Below are positions 1-12,719 of a DNA stretch of 64,000 bases, piece by piece (the first letter of the stretch is position 1; every line of letters begins with the position of its first letter). The translations under genes and the position numbers were made by a program. The stretch is from Agelaius tricolor. Its lineage: Eukaryota; Chordata; Aves; Passeriformes; Icteridae. The notes beneath the pieces were generated by a model. It was not told where the DNA came from, searched no databases, and was given only the letters and a program-made list of their open reading frames with translations. The stretch spans positions 27,739,001-27,803,000 of the forward strand of contig JALJCS010000009.1 in NCBI GenBank assembly GCA_023055355.1. The letters are read 5' to 3'.

Positions 1-2238
1 TAGAAGGACTTTTCCTGCTCCTGAAACACAGCCATATATGGGGTAACAGGTTAGTAATGCACAGCAGCAGCACACAAGAAAAAAAAGATACTTTCGCTGT
101 TGTGTGGGTCCTCTTTTCATTTGTTCCCCCAATTCAAAAAATTCCTCACACCCACCAGTAGCTGTACAAGATCGACTGACTCCCTTTAGAGAGCCATGGG
201 CTGTCTTCTACCCCATAGTCATATGGGCTTGCATGGAAAAGAGAAGAAATGGAAAAGATAAAACATGTACTGCAAAGAGCTAGGTGCATGGGCTGTTGTA
301 TTGAAGGCTGGCAGGAAAACACATAGAATCACACCAGCAAGCTCAAAGCTGTGTTTACAATGTCATCCATTTCTGCAATTTTAAACCAGGTACTTCTTCT
401 TGAATGGCAGTTTCCTCCTACATCCTCCTTTCTGATCCCCTCAGACCAGCCTCCGTTTTTAATTCAGTGTCACTTCTCTTCCCTCTTTCCTCCTTATTTT
501 TCCCTTACTCCGTCTAGTCATCAAAGCAGCTCCTTGCTCACTGAGCTCCCATATCAAATTGCCCAAAAACCAGCACCAATGTCACTGCAGAGGAATTGTT
601 ATCTGCTGGATGCTGAATGGTCCTGTGCAGCCTTTGGATGACAGCCTTTCCCACAGCCTTTCCCAGAGCTGTCTTTTGAGACTTAAGAGGCTTTTTAAAT
701 ACAGACACTTTGCCTTGGTGTCATGTACAAAACATTGACTAGAACAACTCCTGAATCTCAGTGTTTCTGTAACACAGAGCTCTTGCTGGGAACCATCTAC
801 CCAGTATAATGTACAGTGTGCTACATGCTCAGCTGTGCCACACCTGCTTAACTTGGCTTAAAAAGCTTGGTTTTCTTCACCTTTAATCACATACTCATGC
901 TCCTGCACCTCACTCTTGCTTGAACTGAACCCAGTGTTTGACCACCTGGCTGTTGAATTAGCTCAGGATGAAAAATAACTTTCCCCTCAAACATCTGTCT
1001 AGCATACAGCATAAATGCTTCTACCACCATCAATAGGACAACTGAGCTGGGAGAGAATGACAAAAAACAACTATGGTGAAATGGGAGAATTATAAGATTT
1101 CAGCTGGTTACTGCATATCACAGTCTTACTGCACTCAGCAGTTGCAGCCTTTTTGACAAAAATTGCTCAGCCAACTGCATCCTTAACAGGGCCAAAAGCT
1201 CAGCCCATAACTTTGACTCTTCTCTCCACCTTCCTGCAATTAGACAACAGAAATGTATCTGCCAAATAACAACCCCTCCTCCCTCCTTCTTCTCAAAATA
1301 TGCAATTCTTTCATGACTAGCCATGACCTGCAATGATTCTTGTTTATTGCTGTCTGCCTGGAAAATCTCATAGGGTAACAACAGAGATGCCTGTTCTTCA
1401 TGGACATTTCTTTGCAAGGTAACTGCGAGGATTTCAAAGCCCTTTGCAAACATCCTTTGGTGATGACTCACAGCACCTTCTCTCATTTATGTTTAATGCT
1501 AAAATGGAGGCCACAGTGCATCAGTATAAAGATTGTGATGGCAGCAAAATCTTCAGCAACTGCTACTTCTACCTCATCCCCACTTCTCCTTTTTGCCACA
1601 GCCACCTCCCAGCTAGCTTAGCCTCAAAATAGTGTGTTATTTTATAAACCTGGTGGTGTAGCTTCCAACTGAAAAACAAACAAACCCAACACAGGGTTTT
1701 TTGTTGTTCTTGTATTGCTTTATAATCTCAACAGTTACCAGAGGGACAATTCTGCTTGGAAAATATTGGCTAACGATGAGCACAGTGGTAACATGCAGTG
1801 TCAGAGGAGTAGGAATGAGCTGTGGAGGAAAGAGAAAGCAAAGGAGAGAGTGATGATGATGGGATGTGAAGTAGCAATACCTAAAGCTTGAATTACCGAA
1901 GAAGACTCTGTGTCATCAAGCCACATTCCCAGGCACAGAGAAACTGAAAACTTGTCCACAGGAAAAATGTGAGTTATTGGGAGAGAGTAAAATTTTAAGA
2001 TATTTTAAGATATGGTGACACCTGCTTATCTCCTCCCTCAACTCCAGGCATGGTTCTGCCCTGCTTGTGTGAAATCACAATGAGAAAGTAACAAGTAAAA
2101 ATCCAGCTGGTGGTTGTCCCACCCAAGTATATTATCAATAGCTGGCAGCTCATAAAAATTTCTATTCTGGTTCCTAAAGAGAAGAGAAACCATGACATTC
2201 AAATGCTTGAGCCAGGCCTTGTTTTTAAAGGTAGCATG

Positions 2239-2256
2239 CACACACACACACACACA
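2239..2256. repeat. (CA)9 microsatellite
   Basis: Nine uninterrupted CA units follow a GCATG sequence. This is an ordinary dinucleotide microsatellite that could be length-polymorphic. Confidence 0.95.
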
Positions 2257-3626
2257 AAGAGGTGACCCACCTCTACCTTCTTCCCTTCCTTTTTTTTCCT
2301 CTTTGCCTCTGCTACCACAAGAAAATTGTACTAGCTAGGTTTAAAATGGATCTCACAAAGAAATGTTTAAGTAATTTCCATAGATTAGTTTTAAAACTGT
2401 GCAAAGGGCTGGGTAATCACCTCTTAATTTTCAGAGGGCTCTTTCAGTTGAAGAAATCTCAGATCTGTCGCTAAACTGGTACAGTGGAACTGGTGAAAAT
2501 GTCTGCATAGATGCTCAGCTTTCTATGATTAGAGCCTATGTGTATAAAGATTGAGGGAATCATTTTCAGTCCCCAAGATATTCCACATTCGCTCCCTGCA
2601 TGCAAGCACAGGGCACCGTCCATGTGGGAGCTGTTTGGACAGTAGGGTGCATGGGAGCAGCAGGGACACTTCCCCAATCCCATCCACAACTTGCTGTGGG
2701 AAATTTCTCCCTGTTGAGCTTCCAGAGGAACAGAAACACCCTCCAGCCTTCTATGGGATTCAAATAAGCCTTCCACACATACTATGTGTATCAGAAAATG
2801 GAAAGAGAGTAGAATATTTTAAAGCTTTTCAACTCATATTCAACAGCAGGGCCTAACAATTTACCGAGCAATTCTGTGCAAGCCTGTGATACAGTTAAAC
2901 CATCTTCCGGGTTTTACTCTGCAAGCTAGCTTGGCTTCCCCACTTTATTGCTGTGCTCGCTGAGCTTAATATTCATTCCAACCTTTGGATTACAGAAGGC
3001 ACTACAATCTCCAAGTCAATGCCCTTAACAGGCCAGCACTGTTCCCAGGACAAGTATTCCTGAACATCAACCACCTTCCCAACATATGATACTCTTTCTG
3101 CTTCCACCTGCCAATTCCTTTCCATTCATCACCTCCCTCTGGCTGATGCCCACATTCCCTCACTCCTGTAGATGCACTGCCTTGGCTCCAACTGTGTACA
3201 GCTGGCAGATCCACAGGGTCCAGACAAAACTGTGGCTGTACTCCATCACTTTCTCTCAATTAGAGTTGGTGTTGGTCTCCTGCTAGGGACAAAAGAGAAG
3301 CTGGTCACTTTTCATGTGCTTTTCTGTCACTGTTGAAACACAGCTACAACTTCCATGACAAGAGTATCTGAGGCACAAGCCTTCTGGCCACACTTCCATC
3401 TTTTCCTACTTTGCCACCCCCTTCAACTCCTCTAGCATGAAGCTTCTGTAGCAGGTGTTTTGTTGTGCTAGAAGAAAGTGGATTTGGCTGCAACACAGAG
3501 AAAAATGATCCCCTTGCTCTCCTGGATGGATATAGGCACATGGGTAGTTTCCCAGTCAGCATAGCTGCAGCATACTGCAGACAAAAACTAAAGATGCTGT
3601 TGCAAACATTGTGTGTTGGCACACAA

Positions 3627-3638
3627 AGAGAGAGAGAG
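3627..3638. repeat. Short (AG)6 run
   Basis: Six AG units, continued by a short A-rich stretch. Minor simple repeat. Confidence 0.8.
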
Positions 3639-4307
3639 AATCTCCACTAATGAAGCTAATATTTACCCTCATTGACAATTTGGGGGGATATTTGTTGTCT
3701 TTTCATCTGCTTGATGTGAGACTCCATCATGTTAGGGCTAGGTCTGACACATATGCCCACCCTGCAGAGGAGGGCAGCTGGAGATGGAAACAAAGATGCT
3801 CAGTACAATCACACAGACCGCTATCATTTGAATGAAAAGAGTGTCCCTGTTACAAAAGAGTGCCGGTTAGATCTTTCCCTCCCTATGCAAACAAGAATGG
3901 GCAGGGATGTAGCTGAGAGAGGGGAAAAAGTAGTGCAATGCAAACATAAAGAGAAATAATTGAGGCTATATTTAAACAGATGCAAGGCTGACTCTAGGAA
4001 TTAATGAAGCCACAAACTTCCAAGAGGAGGAAGCCAAAGCACATGAGCCAGCTATGACCCAGCTGCCCGTTTTACCTGTTCCAGAGTGCTGAAGTGTCAC
4101 ACTGTCTTCTGCTGCCTCCACCTCTGGCTGACTGGGGACAGAATATGTGGACAGCTGCTATTTCCAACATCAGGGCTAACACCATGATCTTCCTTGCTCC
4201 TCTGATCTCTATACAGGGTCACCACCACTGCTCTTCTATCTGTACCCTGTCCCTTCCTTCCATGTTCTGTCATAGGAGCAGATCTCAGGATCACAGATCT
4301 AAAGAGG

Positions 4308-4966
4308 CATGTTGGTGGATGAGAAGCTGGACATGACCCAGCAACACATGCTGGCAGCCCAAAAAGGCCAAACATATCCTGGGCTGCATCCAAAGCAGTG
4401 TAGCCAGCAGGGCAAGGGAGGGGATTCTTCCCCCCTGCTCTGCTTTGGTGAGACCCCACCTGGAGTCCTCCATCCAGATCTGGGGCCCCAAGAGAACAAG
4501 TACATGGAACTGCTGGAGCAAGTCCAGAGCAGGCTATAAGGATGATCAGAGAGCTGGAGCACCTCTCTTATAAAGACAGACTGAGAGAGTTGAGATTATT
4601 CAGCCTGGAGAAGAGAAGGTCCCGGGGAGACCTTAGAACCCCTGCCAGTACCTGAAGGGAACCTACAACAGAGCTAGAGACGAACATTTTACAAAGGCAT
4701 GTAGTGATAGGAAAAGAGGTACTGGCATCAAGCTGACAGAGGGCAGGTTTAGGTTAGGTATTAGAAAGAATTTTTTTACCGTGAGGGTGGTAAAAAACTG
4801 AGAGAGGTTGCTCAGAGAAGCTGTGGCTGCCCCACCCCTGCAAGTGTCCAAGGGCAGGTTGGATAGAGCTTAGACCTGTTCTCGTGGAAGATGTCCCTGC
4901 CCATGGCAAGGGGGTTGGAACTTGATGATCTTTAAGGTCCCTTAAAACCACAACATTCTATAATTT
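4308..4966 (+). mobile_element. CR1 LINE, 5'-truncated 3' end (copy 1)
   Basis: About 660 bp match the 3' end of a CR1 non-LTR retrotransposon in the sense direction. Recognisable blocks are GTTGGTGGATGAGAAGCTGG near 4311, GGTGAGACCCCACCTGGAGT near 4447, CAGCCTGGAGAAGAGAAGG near 4600 and GATGATCTTTAAGGTCCCTT near 4924, ending in an ATTCTATAA-type tail in place of the usual CR1 octamer repeat. It covers the last part of ORF2 (C-terminal to the reverse transcriptase core) and the short 3' UTR. The coding remnant is broken: after the block encoding FRLGIRKNFFTVRVV there is a TGA in frame near 4799, so it is an inactive, fairly old copy. Truncation at the 5' side is normal for CR1. The left edge is approximate. 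Identity as CR1 is firm; I do not assign a subfamily. Confidence 0.92.
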
Positions 4967-7900
4967 TATCTCAGTATCTGTTCCTCTTACTTAGGGCAGC
5001 TAAATTCACTTCTGCCAAGTTGCTGAAAAACCTGACACTGTTCTAAAGAGGTACTGCATTTATTTAAAAGTGTGCTTCATTTGCAGTGTGAGGACTTTAG
5101 ATCTTACCAAGGACAAGCTCCCATTTCAAAAGCAGGTTATCTGCTGTAGCTCCTAATGGGACGACAGCTGCCAGCAGCCCCTGGTTAGAGACATGGTGAG
5201 CAGCCTCATAGCAAGGAAGGCTGCTTGTTCTTTCCTGGCAGAGACACAAAAGCAGCCTTACTTCCAAGAGCTTTGTAACAAACCAGCTCAGTGTTTGTCC
5301 CAGGTTGGCCCCAACACCTGGCACCTGGTGCAGCACGTGGCTGAATTGCATTCTGGTGAAAGTCACCCTCAAGTTCACATGAAAACTGGCTTCTAACACA
5401 GCTGGGTTATTAATTTGTTGAAAGACAGAGAGAATTGCTAGGGATGCAAGTAATAAAAGAAGCAGTACGTTTTAAAACTTAACAAGAAGTACTGATAGGA
5501 GAGTTCAATAATTTCCAGAAGGAACCCATCACAAAAGAAGCTCTGTTTATGGCAGCTCCTCAATGCCAAAACATTTAGTCTCATTATTGTAGAAGCTTAA
5601 GCAATCATGTCTTAGACTGCTTTGTTTCAGAGCAGAATTGATCACTAAAGATTATAAACTGAGCAGTAGCAAAAGTTCTACAAAGGAAGACACAAAAGCC
5701 CACTGTTGAAGAATTATAGACAAAATATCCAAATATTGCGAGGAAAATGCTCACAAGTGTAGACTTATGATCATATGACACACAAAAAGAACATCACAAA
5801 GGGGACAAAATCATCCACACATGGGTAGGAAATGCCAGGATTAAAACTGCCTATGAAACCTTTGTGCCCTGCTAGTGGTAAGGCACTGCAATATGATCTC
5901 CAGCTGCAGGATCACAAACTGTTTTGTCTGAGGAACCCACACCATACTCTGCACAGGCAAGGGATGAACATGAACACTGACACTGCAACCATTGATACGT
6001 GGCCTGCACGCTACTGGGTCATGGCAGAATAGGTCTCATCTGGATCAGATGCAAGCAAACAATCACATTTTCATCCTCTTTTCAGCCAAAGGTCACAGGA
6101 TTTAGCACTGCTAGGAACGATTAAATTCATATAGAGGACTTACACCAACTGTGGAAGGACAGACCACACTTGACTCATCACGAAGTCAGTGAAGCACAGA
6201 CAGACTGTGCATGATATACAATCTGCCAGAACAGAGTGTCCCTTCACTTCTTTAAAAAGCATTTGACACAGCAGAGTAAGTATGTACCATTTCAGCACTG
6301 AGCATCATGCAGCCATGGTGCGTTCGCCCTGGTCCTAGAGTTGGACTTACCCTCTCATACAGCCATGGATCAAATAAACAAACAGGCTGATCCTTACTGT
6401 CCTCATTCCATATGGATCTCTGCACCTGGCATCCTGCCCACAAGCTGAATCCTGCACTGAATGCACAACTGCTATTTCCCCTGGATGTATTTCTCCCCAA
6501 TATTCTTAGCAGACTATCACACCGCAGGTCTCCATGGCATGATGAAGTTCTAGGTCAACTGGGACTAGCTCTTAGAAATCACAAGCCCTAACTCTCTCTG
6601 TCTGGCAAGTCTAAGATATAAAAGGAATTATTGTTTTTCAGAGTTCTTCCTCACTCAATAAAAGTGATCAATACATGCAATTTGTAATCTTCCATAAAAT
6701 GGAATTCCTGAAGAAAAAACCTACAGTCCATTATAGCTTCACTTATCTATTTAGCTGGCACAAAATGTCTGCCAGCAATACTTGTCTGTCTAAGGTGATG
6801 CAGCAGCATCTCACAACTGTATCAACCTGTGCACTCAAAAGCAGGTGAAACCAATTCAAATCATGACTGGATTTTATTCCTGATTTCACTTCTGCTTTGT
6901 TTTTCTGCAGCTGAGAGCATTAAACTGAGGAGGAGGTAAGCATTAGCTTTTGCTTCTTTTGATGTGATTTGTTGTGTAGATCTTCCACAGCTCCCTGTGG
7001 GACTAGTCCCTGGCACTTAGGTCTCTGTTTGCTCTCTCTGCTCCCTACCTCCCCATTAACCTGGTGATATGTGTCTGCTAATAACAGAGGATATGCCTCC
7101 AAAATTCATCCAGGAGGCTCAGAGAGAAGTTCTGCCTGATGTCTGCAGGGAGAGAAGTAAAGGAATTCAAGAGCTATTTTGAGAATTATTAAGTATTCTT
7201 GTTAGAAAGGAGATTAGCTTCATGAAAATCACAGCTGGTCTCTCTTTTTCAATTTTCACATTAGATTTAAATTGACTGCAAGTTCAATAGCTCTGAGGGT
7301 AGAATACAGCTCACTACACTGAAAAATGGTCCCTTTTTGTTCAGCTTCAAGAGATGAGGGATATCAGCCTGGCCTTGGAAATGAGAAGCAGAAGTTCAAC
7401 CAGAGAGGTCATAGTTTCAGATACAGACATGGACAAAAAGTACTCTCCTGACATATAAGTATTTATATTTAGCAAATTACTTCAAGCCTCTTTCATTCTT
7501 TGAACAGGAATAACTCTTACAAAAATCTTTAGTCACCTTTTCAATCTCCTCCTGAGGACAAGTTAAGAACAAGCCTGTCCTTCTTGTCTTAGTCCAAACT
7601 TCAATTAGAAAACTCTTTTGATGCTGACATCACTTTCTTCCATTGGAGAATTATTACAGCATTACTTTCATCCCAAGGGTGAATAATATATATTCATGAC
7701 CACAAAAATTTGTTCCAGCATTGGGATGCATCTTGTTCTGGACTTCCCTGACCTCCAGACCTAGTTTTGTCTTCCCTTACTTTTTTCATTTCAGCCCCTT
7801 ACATTGATTCTTTTTCTCCATCTTTTCTCTTGGTGGCAAGAGAAGTAGTCTGGGAGACCACCAACATTGCATGAGCACCTTTGACTGGTCACTTTCTCCA

Positions 7901-10900
7901 GGCTCTAGTGTAAAAGAAAGTAAAGCCCAGGCACTATGCTGAGCTCAGCACTGCCTTCACAGCTTTATAAAGACAGGCTGACATCACAAAGCAAGTGAAG
8001 GTTCTAGTATGGTTCTGGTAGGTTTTTCTTTGACAGTGGTCTTACTCATTCACCTTTTGATGGAAACCCTTTATTTACTAAATCTCTACTGTCTCAAGTA
8101 ACAGCAGAAAAACCTTTTCTGAGCTTTACATTTTCATGTTTCACAGTAATTGCACAGGTATTTTTCTCTGGATTCTCTGGAGAGCACGCTTTTCATTTTT
8201 GTTTCTGCAACTCCAGGTATGGTTTTATGTGTGCCTTTGTTTGTTCCTGCATAACTTCCCATGCTTAGGGATATTGTGGGGACAATTGGGAACCAGCAGA
8301 ACAGGGTAGTTTAAATTTCTGATCTCTCTCACACATTAGCTCTTTAGGAAAGTTTGAGCCAGGCTACAAATATGCAGTTTATCTCTTCTCTGTCCCTTTT
8401 GTAAGCCATTCTGTGATTTCTTGCAAAATTGCTGGATGCAGTCAGATTGCTCCTGCATTTTTTTCCCAGAACTGACTGCGGGAAACCTGCATATGCAATC
8501 CAGAGCTCTTGACAATAAAGGGAGGCTATAGAGAACAAATAACATTTGAGATTTAAAGAGTGAATATTTGGGGTTTTTTCCTGAATTCTGATCTAGTGCA
8601 AAGGGTCCAATTTCTGCATGTGCTTTTATCCTGGAGATTTTAATTACGTATGTTGACAAGCATGTTAAGAGAGTGCAGGCCTCCTCTGCTAAAGTCCAGT
8701 GGCTTACAGAAAATCTGGAAAAGCAGGTTGAATTCTCTGACTTGCTGAAATTTTCAATATATTCTTGGATAGTCTACTTTATCCTCTTGTTCTACAGTTT
8801 CTGATGAGTCACATGAGTGCAATTAGAGTCTCTTTCCTCACAAGGCAGTTGGTTAGGGATTTGTAATATAAAGTAGTTAAGTGATGATGGTGCCAAAGGA
8901 CAGGTGAAAGGGGAAGAGGAGAATGGTCTGAGCCTCATCTTAAAATGACAGAGGTGAGGCAGAGCCCAAAGCCCAAATCATCTGTGCCTGTGACTAATGT
9001 CAGACTAATGTGTCTGTGCCGAATAGACTCTAAAAACTGAATTAGGAGCTGCAGGAACACATTCTTTTTTCTTGCTCTTCACATGTATTTCTCATAATCG
9101 TAAGAGTTTCTGTGGTATCATATAAAAGTTACATAAAAATCAGGAGCACATCAACATTACCTCCTCAGCACAAATGCAAACAGACCCTTTCTTTTCCCAG
9201 TTAGAGCTAGTGGCAATAGCAAAAGGGATGTTTTTGTAACTGCCCCAGGTGAGAGTACTGCTGTAGTGGTTTAATCCTCTCTCTCCTGTGTTTGTAAAGA
9301 TCTTTACTAGAGAGACAGTGCTACTGTTATTGCTAATGAAATATTCCTAGCAGTGTGCCAAGCACATTAAGCATCTGCCAGACAGAAATATTCACTCAGC
9401 AAAGTCCATTCTTACATTTCCAGCTGAATCAATGACATCTCTCCTTGGAGGAGAGATGCCAATGAGCAAATAGACTCTTGGAAGGAGTGAGGAGTTGTGA
9501 TAGGAAGATGTAACCAATCATCTGGCTGTGGACCTCTTCAGTAGACAAGAAACACAGGGCTGCAACCCTCCTCTGCAGTTTGAATTCCAGAAAACCTTTC
9601 AGCACAACTGTATGATGTGAATTTAATGCAATAGAAGAACCAATTTGTGCTGGAAAAAACTAGGCTGTGCAGATAGTGATTAGCAAAGCTAACATTCTCC
9701 ACCACACAGCCACAGCTGTGCTCACTGTCACCAGCTTTGGGACCCTCTGTGTTCCTTGCCCAGTCTTCACTGCCCTATCTCTTCTCTCTGCCCTGGGTCT
9801 CTTCTTGATGCAATACATGGTCATCTGCCTTTGCCTCCTACATGAATGCCTCAGGCAGACTGCTGGCCTGCTGGGTCTTTGAGGTTCAGCCCAGTTTCAT
9901 GGGAATAGTGAGTTGCTCCCCAAGGAGAGGAACTGGTGTCTTCTTACTACATCACAATAAAAATAAAGTAGTTGTTGCAAACGTCTGAAACTTTGTCAAC
10001 TGCCCTTCTTCACACTGGAGAGAGTAATGCAGTCACTTCAATGAGCAGATGAGAAGCACTACTTAAGGTTTCAATGATCTACTCCTAGAGAGCAATCCTA
10101 AGACAGCATTGAAAGTCTCCAAAATGCCAAAAAGCACTGAAGCATCACTTTAGATTTTCACCTTTTAGTTTCAGAGTTAATACTTAACTTCTGAGGGAAT
10201 TAATATTTTCCCTGAGCCTCAGTGTCAAAAAACCTCAATGTTTATGTGCGATAGTCCTCTATTAAAAAAAAAAAAAAAAACAGGGTAAAAAAGCTTGAAA
10301 ACTATGACTGCTTCAACATGTTGAATATTTATCAGAGCTGAAGTGTATGTCTTGACATGTCCTGACTACACACTGCTTTAACTGAGATCCCTCAACCACT
10401 ATGAACTGGCACAACTGTAAGTTAAACTGCTAAAAACAGTCTAAGCCTTTAGAGCAGTTTAAGATAACTAAACCCCTTAAAAGTCATTAGTACTAAAAGT
10501 TAAGCAAAATTAAAAAGGTATCAGAGGTTCTGTATTACAGCCACTTTAGCACTGCAACTTTCTCAAACACAAACATTTCCAGTTTAATGACCCCATTGCA
10601 AATTTTTTAAAGGTGCGCACAAGAGTGAGGATCCCCGTTGTTATCTTTTGTGGATGATCAATCCTAATGTAGCCCACCACAAAAGTCAGGTTTGAAGCTG
10701 CTGGGGTTATGCATCTTTTAATATTTATCCCAAGAGCAAACTTGACCAGCAAATATGAAATACTGTCTCACTGGTTTTGTTGATATACTTATGAAAAGGT
10801 TGTATGTTTACTGTTTTTTGACATCACTTGTGTCTGCATTTGTCAGAACGTTTCACATAAGCATGTTAGGTAGCAAATTGAAGGGGATGTGTGATTGTAT

Positions 10901-12662
10901 GAGGCGGCTTGAGGTTGATATGACCACATAACTGATGAGTGGCAAATCCTCAGTCATTCCCAGTTTGCTCCTAGAACTCAGAGTTCTAAGAGGAAACACT
11001 CTGAAATACTTTTAAATAAGTGAAGTTTTTCCAAGGATCTTATGCTGGTATTTATTCAGCAGTAACGCCATCTTGCCTTACTGAACAAATTAACTGAGCT
11101 GCACAGGAAAAGTTACCATTGCTGCTCTGAGAGAGGAGGCAGGTGTCAGTTCAGAAGGATGGGAGGAAAAAACAGGAGAATGGGAGCCAGATGTGCTGAG
11201 ACCCTGTCCTCATTCACCAGGTGCCAGGGAAGGAATCTGGCCCTTTCTGCAACAGCAACAGCTCCAGCAGTACCCTGAGTTTTTGTGCTGGCCAAGCAGG
11301 CCCTGTGGCAATCAGTCCCCAGCACTCTGCTGCCCCAGGCAGCGCTATGCTGTCCATGCTTGCAGTGGACCTGTCCCCAGCTGCTCCAGGCTTGTGGCAG
11401 AATCACAGACCTGCTCCTACATCTTCTGTCAGAAGAGGAAAAATGTAACTAAAAGAGCCTATGCATCTCAAAAAATGCATTTTTACCTTTTCTTTTTTGA
11501 CACAATTATTATGATGAGAGGTTTAATATCTTGCCATAATGCTTGCTTTTTGCCACATATATGCTCTTTATTCACTGTGTAGTAATATTTTCATTAACAT
11601 AGGCCAGAGGGAGAGGGGATGAGAGTAAGAAGCTTGACATAAAGAAAATGATAATACTTGGAAGCTTAATAAGGAAAAGTCATAAGTCCCAGGGGAGACA
11701 GTTTAATGAGTGGAGTCCGGAGGTGGATGTGGCTTTCCAGCTGCTCACATTGACATCATGATTTCTGAATTGTTTCTCTGTACTCTCCACACCACTGTCA
11801 TGCCATAAATGGGAGCTGAATATAGTTGCAATGGCAGATCTGGCTTCTGAAGGGCTGCAATGTTAATGGTGGTGTGTGAAGTACATTTCACAATGGTTTT
11901 GAGGTATTAAAAGGAAACTAAACAGTGGCAGCATCAAAATTTCACCTTAGTCCTCACAAGGATTATCTGATATAGCTGGAACATCAACTCCTCGTCAGCC
12001 CTTTCCCACCTGAGATTACAGAGAAACTACTCCTGGTGAAAAACTCATGACCACTGACTTTCTCTAATAGAAAAATAGAGTAAATTATGTGCTGAACATG
12101 AACAATAAACCCAGTTTTACTTATGGACCTGGAGAGGAAAATCCTCTGCCTGTGGCTGACCTTCTTCTCTCTAGTGCCTGTCCTCTTTGCCTGAGGCCAG
12201 GCAGGTGCTGTGTCACTGCTGTGACACTTCAGACTGTGCCGGTTTCCACGTGAAAGGCTGGCACATTTTTTGCAGAATTTAGTTTGCAAACTCTAGTTCC
12301 TTCTAACCAGGGAGAGCTGAAGTATTTCAGTCCTGCACTTTTTCAAATTTCCAGAAATACCACAGTAATGACAAAGGTTCTTATAAGAAGCAGGGCAGCT
12401 TTGCACTGACCTCCAAAGAAGGCAAAGGAGTGAATGCACCAGAATGCTTCAATTTACAGGAAGTTTCTGATGTGGGAAGTGCACACGTTTTGCATCATCT
12501 TGTTCTCAGAAATGGAGAAAAAAACCAGTGAAGCTGGTTTTTTTTAAACTAAGGAAAAGAGGCCTGAGGTACACACCCAGCATGGAAAATTTCAGTCTGA
12601 ATGATCAAGTCCAGTGAAGTTACAAGCAATTTCAGGGGGAAACAATGGAAAGAAACCAAACC
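4967..12662. other. Non-coding DNA, no gene recognised
   Basis: About 7.7 kb without a supportable gene, RNA gene or intact transposon. Open frames are short (at most 129 codons) and of biased, non-domain composition. The discrete features are an A17 run at 10,264 and a 17-nt palindrome with 8-bp arms (TAGAACTC/GAGTTCTA) at 10,972-10,988. The rest looks unique. Confidence 0.55.
10264..10280. repeat. A17 homopolymer run
   Basis: Seventeen consecutive A residues. No polyadenylation signal or recognisable retrocopy lies just upstream, so it is listed as a simple repeat only. Confidence 0.9.
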
Positions 12663-12693
<31 letters not shown>

Positions 12694-12719
12694 AAAAAAA
12701 GAAAGAAAGAAAGAAAGAA
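12663..12719. repeat. A29 run followed by (GAAA)n
   Basis: Twenty-nine A residues, one G, eight A residues, then about five GAAA units. It is a compound simple repeat, probably grown by slippage from an A-run. No retrocopy was recognised upstream. The tract is a likely site of length variation and of assembly or sequencing error. Confidence 0.9.

Larger units (their letters stand above)
1..4307. other. Non-coding DNA, no gene recognised
   Basis: I see no supportable gene here. Open frames are at most 122 codons and show no domain or family resemblance. The only discrete features are a (CA)9 microsatellite near 2.24 kb and a short (AG)6 run near 3.63 kb. The base composition is AT-leaning and typical of vertebrate intergenic or intronic DNA. 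An isolated short exon of a host gene cannot be excluded by reading alone. Confidence 0.6.

Noticed and set aside
4097..4459. Minus-strand open frame of 120 codons
   Set aside because: It runs antisense into CR1 copy 1 and has no domain features.
10264..10280. A17 run as the tail of a processed pseudogene
   Set aside because: No polyadenylation signal at the right distance and no recognisable coding sequence upstream.
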